Notes: a model not told the origin generated them from the sequence alone. Positions 9,093-18,974 are shown, numbered from the stretch's first letter. The stretch is 64,000 nucleotides of DNA from DATKEJ01 sp963768715 (GCA_963768715.1 CAVYJC010000007.1:124001-188000); one strand, 5' to 3'. Translations and numbers: made by a program.

Positions 9093-12000
9093 TCAGTCGA
9101 TGGGTACGTACCGGCCGAGGTGCGTGAGCCAGAGCCCTTTCGCAGCAACCGGTTCGCCCGTAATTCTCGACCAGTGGTCTGCGTACGCGGCCACCTGTTC
9201 GCGGTAGCGATCTTTCACGCGCTCCACCTCGTTTTCGTTTTCTGCAGCGTCGGTCTTGAAGTCGATGATTTTCCACCCTGCGGCCGTCCGGAAAAGAAGA
9301 TCGATCCGACCGCGAACGATCGAAACCGGTTCGAGCGCACTGACGGCGGCGAAAGGCGCCTCAGTAAAGACTTCGCCCGATGACCGGAGCTCTCGAAACA
9401 CCGCAGAGGAAGTAAATCCGACGACTGCCTCCTTCAGTGGCGCCCGGAACTCCTGGGGGATACTCACTGCTGCGTATTGATCGAACATCGACATGTCACC
9501 GCCGAAAACATCGCGAATCACCAAATCCAGCGCTTCGTGAACAAACGTTCCGTAGTCCGCTCCGCGGCGTTCACCGCTCAACGGAATGAACTCTTCCTCT
9601 TCGGCGGTTGAAACCGTCTCGAGACCCCAACTCGATCGACGGATCGACTCGAATCGGAGTCGCCTCGTCTCACCGTCGGGCACTAGATGCGTGGCATCAG
9701 GCTCAGGCTGCGGCGCCGGAGGATCCTCGAACTCGGGAAGCTCCTCGACACGGCGCAGGTAGTCATCGAGTTCCGACCATGAGCCGTGTCCTTTCTCTGA
9801 GACGGATACGACAAGCAGGTTTCGTGCGCGCGTGGCGGCGACGTACCGGAGACGCGTCTCCTCCGCATCCAGGAATCGCCGTTCTTCCGCCTCGTCGTCA
9901 TCCCATCCTACCGGCTCAGCGATCGTCTTGGCCGAACGGCTGCCCTCGCGCCATTCGGAAACGGTCATGGAGAGGTATCGCGTCTCACCAAAACGATGGA
10001 CGTGGAAGTCGGGTGCGATATTTCCGTAAGTCGAGTCGTAGGGATCGGCCAGAAAGACGACGTCTGCCTGTAGCCCTTTCGCCTGATGGAGATTCATCAC
10101 GCGTACAGCGTCCGGCTCACCTGCCTCGAGGGTCATGCCGGCAATCTGGTAATCATCCTCATCCGTCAGCGCCCGCATCTCGCCCACGATCTCCACCCAG
10201 TGCATGCCTTGTCGCTCCCAGCGCCGGACGTTCGCCAGCAGCCGGACGAGGGCTCCGGCACGAGACGAGCCTGCATCGTTCGCGGCAGCCGCAAACCACG
10301 GAATCACACCGAGTTCGTCAGCAAGCGTCTCCATCGCTGATGACGAAGTTCTCGTCTTGAATAGTTCCGCAGCACGGGCCAGTCGGTCAAAAGCACCGCC
10401 GACCTTTGCTCTCACATCTGGAGCCAGCCCGCTGGGAGGCCCGAGCGAAAAGTTGAAGCGGGCGCCCGCGTTGCGAAGTGCAAGCAGTTCGGGGTCAGAG
10501 CACCCGACTAACGGTCCACGCAAGTATCCGACGAGCGCCACGGGGTTCTCCGGATCCGCCGCAGCCTCCAGCATCTGAGTCAGGGCTGCGACCTCCTCCG
10601 ACTGGCCCAAGTTGTTGCCACCCACCAGATCGTAAGGAATTCCTCTCGCTTCGAGCGCCCTGGCGTAGTCGTTTAAGTGCTTCTTGTTTCTCGTCAGGAC
10701 CATAAAGCGGCCGTACGACACCCCGTCGTCGAGAAGTGCATCGTCGGATCCCGTAAACGCCGTCTTCCCGGAAACGATCGCCGCGATGCAGTTTGCGATG
10801 CGACGCGCGTCCTGCTCGACAACCAGCTCCCGACGCCCGAGATCCTTGGGGAATGAAATGCTGCGAACGCACAGTTCATCCGCCCCGTCTGGACGATACT
10901 GGAGGAGTCGCTCATACTCCGCCTGATATCGAGTCGGCTGCTCGCTGAAGATCGGATCGAACGTCTGATTTAACCAGTGACAGAGTTTGCCCAGTGAACG
11001 AAAACTGGTATTGAGTCGAACGATCGTTCCACCGGTCGCCTCGATACGATTCCGCACGAATCGAAACGTGTCGACGTCTGCCCGTCGAAAGCGATAGATG
11101 GATTGCTTTTCGTCCCCTACGACGAAAAGACTTCCCGACCTGGGAGTGGCCAGTTGCCAGTCTGTCTCCTCCAGATCGTCGGCGGTGAGAAACATCAGCA
11201 CTTCCGCCTGAATCGGATCCGTGTCCTGGAACTCGTCTACCAGAATCACTCGGTACTTGCTTTGGAAATAACCCCTGACCTCAGGAAAGTCACGCAGGAT
11301 GTCGCGCGCCTTGATCAGCAGATCCTCGAACGTGACCGCGCCGGACAGACGTCTGCTTTCGGCGTAGTGCGTCATGGCATCATCCACAATGCCCGCCAGG
11401 AGTGTGAACAGGTATTGCTTCCAGCGTTTCAGGGAGGGTATGATGACGCTTTGCCGGAGCCCCGGTACCAACTCGCTCTTCAGGCGCCGGGCGAGCGTCG
11501 CATCCCTCCAGCCGTTCAGCGTGATGCCTCCTTTGTCGAGCGTGGTACTGTCAAAGAAACTCAGGTAGGCCGCCTGTTCGTCGACAGAATCCAGGCTGCG
11601 GTTCTCACGATACCGCTCAGCAAGCTGCGCGCACGATGTGAACTTGTCCCATTTCTCTCTCCCCTTGTCGTTGAGGAACGGAAGCACGGAGGTCACCAAC
11701 TCCACAACCTGCCTGACGGCTTCCGCCAGATCGGGCTCCGGCACATCCGTCGGCTTGAGCTGCAGTTCGGGGAAACTGCATCTCCGTGAGTAGAATCCGT
11801 AGATCTTTTCCGTATTCAGCCGAATCTCCAGCAGGCGCTTCAGCCGAGCATCCCCCGCTCGGTGCCTGTCGTTCAAAAACGAGTTCCAAGCCTGCCGGCG
11901 TGCACGCGGCTCGTCTCGCTCATCGAGTTCCTTGAAATCGAAGGGCAGGCCTGCTTCGAGTGGACGCTCCCTGAGGAGGCGGCTGCAGAAAGCGTGAATG

Positions 12001-12356
12001 GTGCCGATGAAGCACTGATCGATACGATCTGCGGCATTGCGAAGCAGCGTGGCACGCGGTCCCTCCGCCTGCACGGACTCTTCCTGCAGGCGCTCGTAGA
12101 AGCGACTTCGGAGCTCACCCGCCGCTTTTCGCGTGAAGGTAATCGCGACGATATTCCGGATGTCGAGGTCACTGCGCCCCAGCAGTCCGACCATTCGCTC
12201 GACCAACTCATGCGTCTTGCCGGCGCCCGCACCCGCGAGAACCATCATGTTTGCGTCGAGACGCTCTCGGATAATCAGTCGTTGGTCCTGATCCTCCGGG
12301 ACCCTTGTATCCTGGAATAGAGGCAGCTGCATCTGTCCGTTCTGATCCGACATCAA
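9093..12356 (-). CDS. addA: AddA-type ATP-dependent helicase/nuclease
   Basis: 1087 residues with all UvrD superfamily 1 motifs: I AGAGAGKT, Ia ITFTRKAAGELR, II VILVDEFQDTD, III VVGDEKQSIYRFR, IV LNTSFRS, V MNLHQAKGLQ and VI LRYVAATRARNLL. The C-terminal PD-(D/E)XK nuclease is intact (GTFVHEALD, GRIDLLF, WKIIDFKTD). With AddB it processes double-strand breaks for RecA loading, the Gram-positive/Bacteroidota counterpart of RecBCD. The start overlaps the addB stop by 4 bp (ATGA type), so the genes are co-translated. Confidence 0.92.
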   Translation of the reverse strand: MMSDQNGQMQLPLFQDTRVPEDQDQRLIIRERLDANMMVLAGAGAGKTHELVERMVGLLGRSDLDIRNIVAITFTRKAAGELRSRFYERLQEESVQAEGPRATLLRNAADRIDQCFIGTIHAFCSRLLRERPLEAGLPFDFKELDERDEPRARRQAWNSFLNDRHRAGDARLKRLLEIRLNTEKIYGFYSRRCSFPELQLKPTDVPEPDLAEAVRQVVELVTSVLPFLNDKGREKWDKFTSCAQLAERYRENRSLDSVDEQAAYLSFFDSTTLDKGGITLNGWRDATLARRLKSELVPGLRQSVIIPSLKRWKQYLFTLLAGIVDDAMTHYAESRRLSGAVTFEDLLIKARDILRDFPEVRGYFQSKYRVILVDEFQDTDPIQAEVLMFLTADDLEETDWQLATPRSGSLFVVGDEKQSIYRFRRADVDTFRFVRNRIEATGGTIVRLNTSFRSLGKLCHWLNQTFDPIFSEQPTRYQAEYERLLQYRPDGADELCVRSISFPKDLGRRELVVEQDARRIANCIAAIVSGKTAFTGSDDALLDDGVSYGRFMVLTRNKKHLNDYARALEARGIPYDLVGGNNLGQSEEVAALTQMLEAAADPENPVALVGYLRGPLVGCSDPELLALRNAGARFNFSLGPPSGLAPDVRAKVGGAFDRLARAAELFKTRTSSSAMETLADELGVIPWFAAAANDAGSSRAGALVRLLANVRRWERQGMHWVEIVGEMRALTDEDDYQIAGMTLEAGEPDAVRVMNLHQAKGLQADVVFLADPYDSTYGNIAPDFHVHRFGETRYLSMTVSEWREGSRSAKTIAEPVGWDDDEAEERRFLDAEETRLRYVAATRARNLLVVSVSEKGHGSWSELDDYLRRVEELPEFEDPPAPQPEPDATHLVPDGETRRLRFESIRRSSWGLETVSTAEEEEFIPLSGERRGADYGTFVHEALDLVIRDVFGGDMSMFDQYAAVSIPQEFRAPLKEAVVGFTSSAVFRELRSSGEVFTEAPFAAVSALEPVSIVRGRIDLLFRTAAGWKIIDFKTDAAENENEVERVKDRYREQVAAYADHWSRITGEPVAAKGLWLTHLGRYVPID

Positions 12357-15300
12357 CCCTCCTCCATCCAGTGTGCCAGTGCATCCATGAAATCAAGCTC
12401 GGCGTTGGGCACCCACATCTCAGAAAGATCCCGTTTTGTTTTCGACTCGGTTCCGCATACGGCCTTGAAATCACAGAACTTGCACTCGCCTCCCTTCTTG
12501 GTCACGTGGAGAAACGCACCTTTGCGGACAAGGCTGAATAGCGGCGCCAGAACATGGTTCATCTCAGCGCGATCCGGGGGTCTCTCAGCAATTCGCCTGC
12601 CGTTTTCGCGGTCACTGGCGAAATAGTAGCCGGAGCGCGTCACGCGCCCCGACAAACCCAGAGAGGACGCGAGCTCTTCCAGCGCGTAGGCGTAGAGCAC
12701 CCACTGAAGATTCAGCCCGCCCCGGAGCAGCGATCCCTGATCAAAATCGTAACTGCTTCCGGTCTTGTAATCCCAGATGACCAGCGAGTCGTCGGGAAGT
12801 ACGTCGACGCGGTCGACGCGCCCGCGGAGAAGGAAGTCGAGATCCTCACTCAATCGAATCCTCACCGGCTCGACAAGTCGCTCACTTCCGGCATACTCCG
12901 ACCCGAATACGAACTCGAAAAGAATCGGCCGGGTATCCGGATCGAGTGCCTCCGTTCTGAGAAATGCCAGCGCCGACTCTTCGAGCCTCTTGCGCTCATA
13001 CTCGTAGGCCGCCTGGTTATCGGGAGGAAATTGCTTGACGTACTGATCAACGAGTACGCCGAGCTGATCGAGGATCGGGCCACGGTGTCGTTCAAGATCG
13101 GGACGTTCGCCGCGCTCACTCAGATCCTTCAAGAAGTCGTGATAGAGATCGTGCAGGAGCGTTCCGAAATCACGCGGATCGAGCCAGCGCGTCGGGTTGG
13201 GCTGGTAATAGTCAGGCTTACGGATCCCCAGTTCATAATGCAGGAAATAGCGATAGGGACACGCCGCGAGTTTCTCCATCCGGTTGGGAGAGAACACGGT
13301 ACCCCCGTTCAGACGCTCGATGGATACTCGGGACAAATCGAGCCGGCCGTCGAAATGTGAGAATACCGGACTTCGTCTCGAATCGGCCGCAATACTTCCC
13401 TCCAGGAGCCAAGGGAAACGGGACGCAACGAAGTCCCGATAATCGCTTCTCCTGCGCTGTGGGAGCAGCACGCCCGTGTCTTCGATGTGAAAGGGGTGGG
13501 ACGACAGCGCCGGAGGGCTCAGATAATCGGCGCCAAGGTTCTTTGCGACAGATTGAAAGAAGGGAGAGGGGTAAACAACCGTCTCTTCTCGTTCGGCATT
13601 GAACACACTGGTCCCAAAATAGACGTTTCCCGGCGCCATCCCGAGAGCTCGGACCAGGTGCCAGATACGATCGGTCGCCTGCGACGACTTGAGGTCGAGG
13701 TTGGCGGAAAGCTTCGTGCGCTCCACATCGAGCAGGATGGGGTCTTCGGCCGCTCGTCCAGGAAAGTTGTCCACGTCCAGCCCGACGACAAACAGGTGCC
13801 TGCGGCCGCTGTAGGCCGCTCGCTCAATTGAAACAGCATGAAGTGAACCGGGACGCGCGGTGGATGCCTGAACCGAGTGCCGCTCCACCATGTCGGCGGC
13901 AATCTGCAGCGCGAGACGCCTCGGCAATCGCGTGCCTCCTTCCCTGCCGTACTGGACGAAACGATCGTTGAGCGACTCTACTGCACGCTCGTCACGTTCG
14001 CCGTGAACGACGGCGAATCTGGTCAGATAGTCGGCGCACAAGCCGGCCGTCTCCTCCGAACTGAGTGTGGATGCCGTCGGCACGATGTCGACCAACAACT
14101 GGATGCATCGCTGCAGCAAACGGGATCGTTTCTGGAATGGCGTCTCACCCGACTCCACGCCAGACTGCTGTGACCGGGAACCCGCCAGCCGTTCCACGGC
14201 GGGAACGTAGCGCTCGATTCCTTCGTCGAGCACGGCGTGACGAAAATGAGCGGCGAGCGCCGGCATGTCAGCAATCCGAACACCCTCCACCTCCCGATGA
14301 AAGCTCAGGATGCCCGCGTCCATCAGGGCGGCCAATTGCGGGGCCGGACAGCTCGCACCGATCCATTCGAGGAAACCTTTCAGTCCAGCCCCGGGGCGCG
14401 TTAGTGTGGCGGCTACACCCTCGGCGAAACTGACGTCAAACTGAAATCGATCGGCAAGGTTGACTAGAGCTGGGACGTATATCGGTCCGCTCGAGTAGGC
14501 AATTTCGACGTCGTCGAGCGGAAGATCGCATTCAAGGCAGAATCGTATTACGTCTCCCACTTCCGCTTCCGGTCCCCTGGCGCCGAACACGCGTACAAGA
14601 TCCTTCTCTTGTTGCTCGATGCCGCGGTTCTTCACAAAAGCGGCGGCGCCGATTCGCCCACCCGCGGGCGGCGCCGAATCGAGGAAAGATGCGCCCACGG
14701 TCGCCGGTATTGGGACGCCATAGTCGGCCCTGCCAATTCGGATCAGCCTTTCGCCAAAAGTTTCCCCCAAGTATCGAAGGCTGCGGCGCGTCATCGGCAT
14801 CTCGTCCAACACCGCGGCTACGCCATCGACCTGGTGCGACGTGGAGGCTCGGATGGCATAGTCGAGGACATACGCAGAGTCGTACAGTCCTCGTTCACTC
14901 ATCACTGAATCGAGTCTGCCGAGGAGGTAGGCCAACGCTTTTGTCTTCTCCGTCCGAACGGGACCGGTCTTCAGGTCCTTCATCGTGATGCCCGCCATTC
15001 GAAGGGCTTGGAGCGTCTCCCAAACGGATCGTGCCAGCGAAGGCGTAACTCCAACCGGCTCGAAGTAACTGCTGGCATCACGTTCCTTCAGCTCTCGCAG
15101 CAGATCGGCTGTCACGGCGACCGCAACGTCGTTGTGCAACGGCCGGAGGCCTTCGGCCCGAAGCCTTGGTTCGAATCGCCGCTCGGCATGCTCCCGAGCC
15201 GACAGCGCCTCAAAATTGACCCAGTCGACGCCTTCCCTGGTGAGCGCCGTCAGGAGGTTGTATCCAACCTGACCGCTAGCCACGAACAGGTATTTCGGCG

Positions 15301-15373
15301 CCGTCGGGTGTTCCCCGCAGAGCGTCGCAAGTTGCGAAAGGTGATAGGGCAGCGGATTCGTCGGGTCAATCAT
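12353..15373 (-). CDS. addB: AddB-type exonuclease subunit with Fe-S PD-(D/E)XK nuclease
   Basis: 1006 residues. The C-terminal nuclease has GTLLHDLYH, RGRVDRVDV and LVIWDYKTG, framed by the cysteines of an AddB-type 4Fe-4S cluster: one in LAACPYRYF and three in GECKFCDFKAVC. The N-terminal half has a degraded helicase fold. At the expected P-loop position it reads FVASGQVGYNLL, without the GKT lysine, so ATP binding is probably lost. It is the first gene of the addB-addA operon. RexB-like names are an alternative. The pair is unambiguous from order and overlap. Confidence 0.85.
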   Translation of the reverse strand: MIDPTNPLPYHLSQLATLCGEHPTAPKYLFVASGQVGYNLLTALTREGVDWVNFEALSAREHAERRFEPRLRAEGLRPLHNDVAVAVTADLLRELKERDASSYFEPVGVTPSLARSVWETLQALRMAGITMKDLKTGPVRTEKTKALAYLLGRLDSVMSERGLYDSAYVLDYAIRASTSHQVDGVAAVLDEMPMTRRSLRYLGETFGERLIRIGRADYGVPIPATVGASFLDSAPPAGGRIGAAAFVKNRGIEQQEKDLVRVFGARGPEAEVGDVIRFCLECDLPLDDVEIAYSSGPIYVPALVNLADRFQFDVSFAEGVAATLTRPGAGLKGFLEWIGASCPAPQLAALMDAGILSFHREVEGVRIADMPALAAHFRHAVLDEGIERYVPAVERLAGSRSQQSGVESGETPFQKRSRLLQRCIQLLVDIVPTASTLSSEETAGLCADYLTRFAVVHGERDERAVESLNDRFVQYGREGGTRLPRRLALQIAADMVERHSVQASTARPGSLHAVSIERAAYSGRRHLFVVGLDVDNFPGRAAEDPILLDVERTKLSANLDLKSSQATDRIWHLVRALGMAPGNVYFGTSVFNAEREETVVYPSPFFQSVAKNLGADYLSPPALSSHPFHIEDTGVLLPQRRRSDYRDFVASRFPWLLEGSIAADSRRSPVFSHFDGRLDLSRVSIERLNGGTVFSPNRMEKLAACPYRYFLHYELGIRKPDYYQPNPTRWLDPRDFGTLLHDLYHDFLKDLSERGERPDLERHRGPILDQLGVLVDQYVKQFPPDNQAAYEYERKRLEESALAFLRTEALDPDTRPILFEFVFGSEYAGSERLVEPVRIRLSEDLDFLLRGRVDRVDVLPDDSLVIWDYKTGSSYDFDQGSLLRGGLNLQWVLYAYALEELASSLGLSGRVTRSGYYFASDRENGRRIAERPPDRAEMNHVLAPLFSLVRKGAFLHVTKKGGECKFCDFKAVCGTESKTKRDLSEMWVPNAELDFMDALAHWMEEG

Positions 15374-15463
15374 CCGGAAGAATCCTCATCTGGCCCCTCG
15401 CCTCGTGCGGGGACGGATGCATGTTTCGACGAAATGACCTTCCCCTCCCACGCCGTGAACAAA

Positions 15464-16036
15464 TCAAGCATTGGCGCCATCATATGTCTCCATCCTTCGT
15501 ACGAGGGCCTCCTTCACTTCCGGCCATTCATCCGCCAAAATGCTGTAGTACACGGTATCGCGCACACGTCCATCGTGGGCGATCATGTGGCTTCGCAATA
15601 TGCCTTCTTCTTTCGCTCCGAGACGCAAGATGGCCCGTCGAGATGTTTCATTCATGGCATCCGTCTTCAGTTCGAGTCGACGACAACGGAGTTCCTCAAA
15701 AGCACGTGTCATCAGAAGTAGCTTGCACTCGGAGTTGACTCTTGTCCGCTGCCACGGGGTTCCGATCCACGTCCATCCAATTTCCAAACGCCGGTGCTCC
15801 CGGCTGATGGCGCCGTAGCGAGTCGATCCGATCGCTCGACCCGAATCCTTAAGCACGATCGCGAAGGGAATGGAATCCCCGCGGTCCCGTTCGGCGATTG
15901 CCTCCTCTACGTACCGCCTCATGTCGTCGCCTGTCACCATCCGGCGCGTGTTCCATCTCCAGGTCGACGGCTCCAGCCCCACCTCGACGAGATCCGGCAC
16001 GTGTTCCGGCGTCAGCGGCTCGAGACGTACGAGCAA
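15464..16036 (-). CDS. GNAT acetyltransferase, RimJ/RimL type
   Basis: A 190-residue single GNAT domain: beta strands with PFAIVLKDSGRAIGSTRY, the central RRLEIGWTWIGTPWQRT (equivalent to the acetyl-CoA pyrophosphate loop region), and the C-terminal NETSRRAILRLGAKEEGILRS typical of RimJ/RimL and related N-acetyltransferases. The substrate could be a protein N-terminus or a small molecule. The start used is TTG; an ATG is not available in frame, and the ribosome site is weak, so the first residues are uncertain. It lies 90 bp downstream of the M24 and repeat region and upstream of addB on the same strand. Confidence 0.8.
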   Translation of the reverse strand: MLVRLEPLTPEHVPDLVEVGLEPSTWRWNTRRMVTGDDMRRYVEEAIAERDRGDSIPFAIVLKDSGRAIGSTRYGAISREHRRLEIGWTWIGTPWQRTRVNSECKLLLMTRAFEELRCRRLELKTDAMNETSRRAILRLGAKEEGILRSHMIAHDGRVRDTVYYSILADEWPEVKEALVRRMETYDGANA

Positions 16037-16092
16037 GCCTTCAAGGGTTGGAGGGAGGGGATGACATTGGCACTAAGTCTCTGATAATTAAT

Positions 16093-16141
16093 AATTAAGG
16101 ATTAAGGATTAAGAATTAAGAATTAAGAATTAAGAATTAAG
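16093..16141. repeat. Seven tandem heptamers (A/G)ATTAAG
   Basis: Seven exact 7-bp units, in order AATTAAG, GATTAAG, GATTAAG, then AATTAAG four times, followed by a partial unit. It is strikingly AT-rich within GC-rich DNA and sits in the gap between the M24 peptidase end and the acetyltransferase start. Unit number is likely to vary between strains. No coding or clear promoter role is seen. Confidence 0.9.
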
Positions 16142-16190
16142 AATGAGTAGTCATTAGTGATTAATGGGGATTGCTGGTGTAGCGCAGCGG

Positions 16191-17366
16191 TTAGCCGACG
16201 AGGATTGGTTCGGTCTGGAGTTCTGTGGTAACAGTCGGGCCTTCGACTTCGTCGATATACACATCGACTTCGGACCGGACACCGAATTCAGGCAGGTAGA
16301 TGCCAGGTTCTATCGAGAAACCGACGCCGGCGATGAGGCGTCTCGTATCATGCGTCTCGAGGTTGTCGATGTTTGCACCCAGTGCGTGCGGGCTCGGCGC
16401 CGGACCCATGCTGTGGCCCGTCCGGTGCCGGAAATATTCACCGTATCCGGCGTCCGAAATGTGCTTCCGGCAGGCATCGTCGACCTGCCATCCTTGCAAT
16501 ACGGTTCCTTCTACCCACGCATCCTTGAGCACCTCGATGGCCCTGTCTCGCGCACCGGTAACCAGATCGAAAATTTTCCGAAAACGATCGGGCACGTCGC
16601 TTCCGGCGAATCCCGTGAAGGTGATGTCACAGTAGACGGCCTCGGGATCGGGATACTTGGCCCAGAGGTCGATCAGGATCCAGTCGCCGTCGCGGATAGG
16701 CGCGTAGTTCTCGGCATCGGGCTCGTAGTGGGGATCCCCGGCATGGCTGTTGACACCCACGATCGGTCCGTGATCGGTGACCAGCCCTCGTCGGTCGAAC
16801 TCACCTCGGATGAACTGTTGGACCTCATACTCATTCAGATCTTCCCGTCCAAGATGCTCGCGGATGTAGTCGAAAGCGGCATCCTTGACCGCCAAGACCT
16901 CTATACAGGCTTTTCGATGCAGGTCGACAGACTTCTTTGACCATCGGGCGGCCGCAACCTGAAAAAGGTCCGCCGACGAGACGACTTCCAAACCGAAGGA
17001 CTGAATCAGTTCGACTGTCCCGGCATCCACGAAGGCATGCATTGGTAGCGCGCCATTCGGGCTGTACTCCATCGCGACGCGTTCGCAGCCGGCCAAAAGA
17101 TCCTGCAAGGCTTCGTGCATTTCTTGCCATGTCAGGTACTCCCGTTTCGGAAAAGGCGCACCTTCGAATAAGAGGCGATCGATCACGTGGATGAGGCAGA
17201 CGGCCTCGTCTCGAGCCGGAACCCAGACGTAGTTTCTTCGACTCGTCGACTGTGTCCCGCCCAGAACTTGCCAAAGTACCGGGTTATTCGCCCGGAAGTC
17301 GTACATCAGCCAGCCATCGATATCGTGGGACTGCATATAGTCCCGGGCAGCATTCAGATCTATCAT
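16191..17366 (-). CDS. M24 family metallopeptidase (Xaa-Pro aminopeptidase/creatinase fold)
   Basis: 391 residues: an N-terminal creatinase-like domain (DGWLMYDFRANNPVL) and a C-terminal pita-bread domain. The five metal ligands are in place: Asp in WILIDLWAK, Asp in YCDITFTG, His in RTGHSMG, Glu in FSIEPGIY and Glu in GVRSEVDVYI. It probably removes an N-terminal residue before proline in peptides. There is no signal peptide, so it is cytoplasmic. The ATG has a TAGGAGC ribosome site. Some members of this family have non-prolidase activities, so the substrate remains open. Confidence 0.85.
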   Translation of the reverse strand: MIDLNAARDYMQSHDIDGWLMYDFRANNPVLWQVLGGTQSTSRRNYVWVPARDEAVCLIHVIDRLLFEGAPFPKREYLTWQEMHEALQDLLAGCERVAMEYSPNGALPMHAFVDAGTVELIQSFGLEVVSSADLFQVAAARWSKKSVDLHRKACIEVLAVKDAAFDYIREHLGREDLNEYEVQQFIRGEFDRRGLVTDHGPIVGVNSHAGDPHYEPDAENYAPIRDGDWILIDLWAKYPDPEAVYCDITFTGFAGSDVPDRFRKIFDLVTGARDRAIEVLKDAWVEGTVLQGWQVDDACRKHISDAGYGEYFRHRTGHSMGPAPSPHALGANIDNLETHDTRRLIAGVGFSIEPGIYLPEFGVRSEVDVYIDEVEGPTVTTELQTEPILVG

Positions 17367-17553
17367 TGTCAGTCGCTCCTAACGGAATCCCGTGGTAAAA
17401 AGGTTAGGCTGCAAACTGGTCTGTATGCGCCCGAAAGTCAACACGTTTTGGGATTCAGTTCCTCATTCCTCCTCTGATGTCGTCACGCTGAAACAAAGCA
17501 CGCCCGCCGGATGTGTATCTATCGTCCCTCCAAATGGACAAACCACCTATACC

Positions 17554-17667
17554 TTGACTTGGATCATCGTCGCCGCCTTCCTCGGATTCGCCTTGCTGGC
17601 CTTCCTGCTGCTCTATCCCATCTATCGATTCCTGAAGAAAGAGGCAGCCCGCAACAACGACGAATGA
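17554..17667 (+). CDS. Possible 37-residue single-span membrane protein
   Basis: A TTG at 17554 would give a peptide with one strong hydrophobic helix (TWIIVAAFLGFALLAFLLL) followed by a basic, hydrophilic tail (RFLKKEAARNNDE), the pattern of a small membrane protein. The frame is open upstream to 17392 (ATG), but that part is low-complexity and has no convincing start signal. It occupies the 318-bp gap between the M24 peptidase (divergent) and the ComEA-like gene (convergent); the rest of that gap shows nothing else. Confidence 0.35.
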   Translation: MTWIIVAAFLGFALLAFLLLYPIYRFLKKEAARNNDE

Positions 17668-17684
17668 GCACGAGGGCCTGCGCG

Positions 17685-18149
17685 TCATTGTGCCGTGACC
17701 AACCGGCTGATCCGTTCGAGCTTTGCTGGACCGATTCCTTTGACCTTAATGAGATCCTCGATTCTGGAAAACGGCCCGGCTCGTTCTCTGTACTCAATAA
17801 TTCTAGTTGCGAGCGCTGGACCAATTCCGGGTAGGGATATCAATTCCCTCAGACTGGCGTGATTTACGTCCAGGAGTCCGTCGACGATGCTACCGAGCGT
17901 ATCGGCACCGAGCGAGTCCAATTCGCCGGAGTGTTTATTCGGCTTCGGAAACGTATCCAGAGGCGTCAATCCGCCCGAAGCAATGAGTGAATCGAGCCCG
18001 GCATATATCTGGGGATCGAAGGGAGCCGTGTTTTGCTGCACGTAACGCCACGTAAACCCGACGAGGTAGAGTGAAGCAATAACAACGAGCGCCGCAGATT
18101 CAGTTCGCGTAAATGCCAGCCGTTCGGCCAGCCGCTTGAGTCTCTTCAT
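17685..18149 (-). CDS. ComEA-like helix-hairpin-helix DNA-binding protein
   Basis: 154 residues with one N-terminal membrane segment (SAALVVIASLYLVGFTWRYV), a linker, and a C-terminal double helix-hairpin-helix: LDVNHASLRELISLPGIGP and IEDLIKVKGIGPAKLERI. This is the architecture of ComEA-type proteins that bind incoming double-stranded DNA at the membrane, although many Bacteroidota carry such proteins without a full known competence system. It is divergent from recO, with 66 bp between the starts. Confidence 0.8.
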   Translation of the reverse strand: MKRLKRLAERLAFTRTESAALVVIASLYLVGFTWRYVQQNTAPFDPQIYAGLDSLIASGGLTPLDTFPKPNKHSGELDSLGADTLGSIVDGLLDVNHASLRELISLPGIGPALATRIIEYRERAGPFSRIEDLIKVKGIGPAKLERISRLVTAQ

Positions 18150-18215
18150 GGCATGCTATGGTGAGGTTCAGTAATCTCTCTATAGACACCTGAGCGCCTC
18201 GATTCATAACCTCCC

Positions 18216-18974
18216 ATGATCGTTCGAACAGAAGCCGTTGCCTTGCGAAGCGTCGACTACGGAGAGACGAGCCAGATCGTGACGCTGTACACGAGGCGTC
18301 TCGGAACGGTCGCGGTAATGGCACGCGGCGCCCGCGGCGCAAAGAGTCGCTTCGGCTCAGCGCTTCAGCCAATGTCGCACCTGCAGGCCGTCTTTTATCA
18401 CAAGCCATCTCGCGAAGTGCATTCCCTGAGCGAGGCGACGCACCTCACGGTGTTCAGGCAGATCCCGAGAGAAATCGATCGCCTCTCGCTCGGACTCCGC
18501 ATCGTCGAAACAGTCAATTCGCTCATGCCCAGACCGGAGGCAAACGACGAGGCTTTCGACGTCATTCTAGGAGTTCTTCGGCGACTCGACACTGAATCCG
18601 GACACTGGAAGAATCTACTCCCCTACTTTGAGCTTCAAGTCTCTGCATTTATGGGATTTGCCCCCCTCCTTGACAAGCCGCAAATCGAGGAGATTTCGGC
18701 GTCTGGCGGCTACCTGCGACTGGATGACGGGTGCGCGACAACGTCCAAACCGAACACACCCGCCGTGCCGGCCACCCGCCAGGCGATCCGCGCCCTCGGC
18801 GTCATGCTTCATACCGACATCGATACGATCATGCGCATGAACGTCCCGACGAACGTGCTCGACGAAGTGATCACGATCGTCGAAAGCTACCTCACCTACC
18901 ACGTCGTCGATTTCCGGCAATCGAGGAGCAAGCGCGTCTTCGAAACCATGCGATCCGGCCTCGCCCGCGGCTAA
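18216..18974 (+). CDS. recO: DNA repair protein RecO
   Basis: 252 residues, usual RecO length. The N-terminal OB fold begins MIVRTEAVALRSVDYGETSQIVTL (seen as separate strands) with the family phrase ARGARGAKSRFGSALQPM, and a helical C-terminal domain follows with FELQVSAFMGFAPLL. RecO loads RecA on single-stranded gaps in the RecFOR pathway. The four-cysteine zinc site of some RecO proteins is absent (only one Cys in that region). It is followed by the lexA promoter, so it is transcribed separately from lexA. Confidence 0.9.
   Translation: MIVRTEAVALRSVDYGETSQIVTLYTRRLGTVAVMARGARGAKSRFGSALQPMSHLQAVFYHKPSREVHSLSEATHLTVFRQIPREIDRLSLGLRIVETVNSLMPRPEANDEAFDVILGVLRRLDTESGHWKNLLPYFELQVSAFMGFAPLLDKPQIEEISASGGYLRLDDGCATTSKPNTPAVPATRQAIRALGVMLHTDIDTIMRMNVPTNVLDEVITIVESYLTYHVVDFRQSRSKRVFETMRSGLARG

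Noticed and set aside
16093..16141. CRISPR-like array
   Set aside because: The units are 7 bp with no spacers; it is a simple tandem repeat.
16172..16195. tRNA-like 5' end (GCTGGTGTAGCGCAGCGGTTAGC)
   Set aside because: It resembles an acceptor/D-arm, but no anticodon or T-arm follows and the sequence runs into the conserved C-terminus of the M24 peptidase gene.
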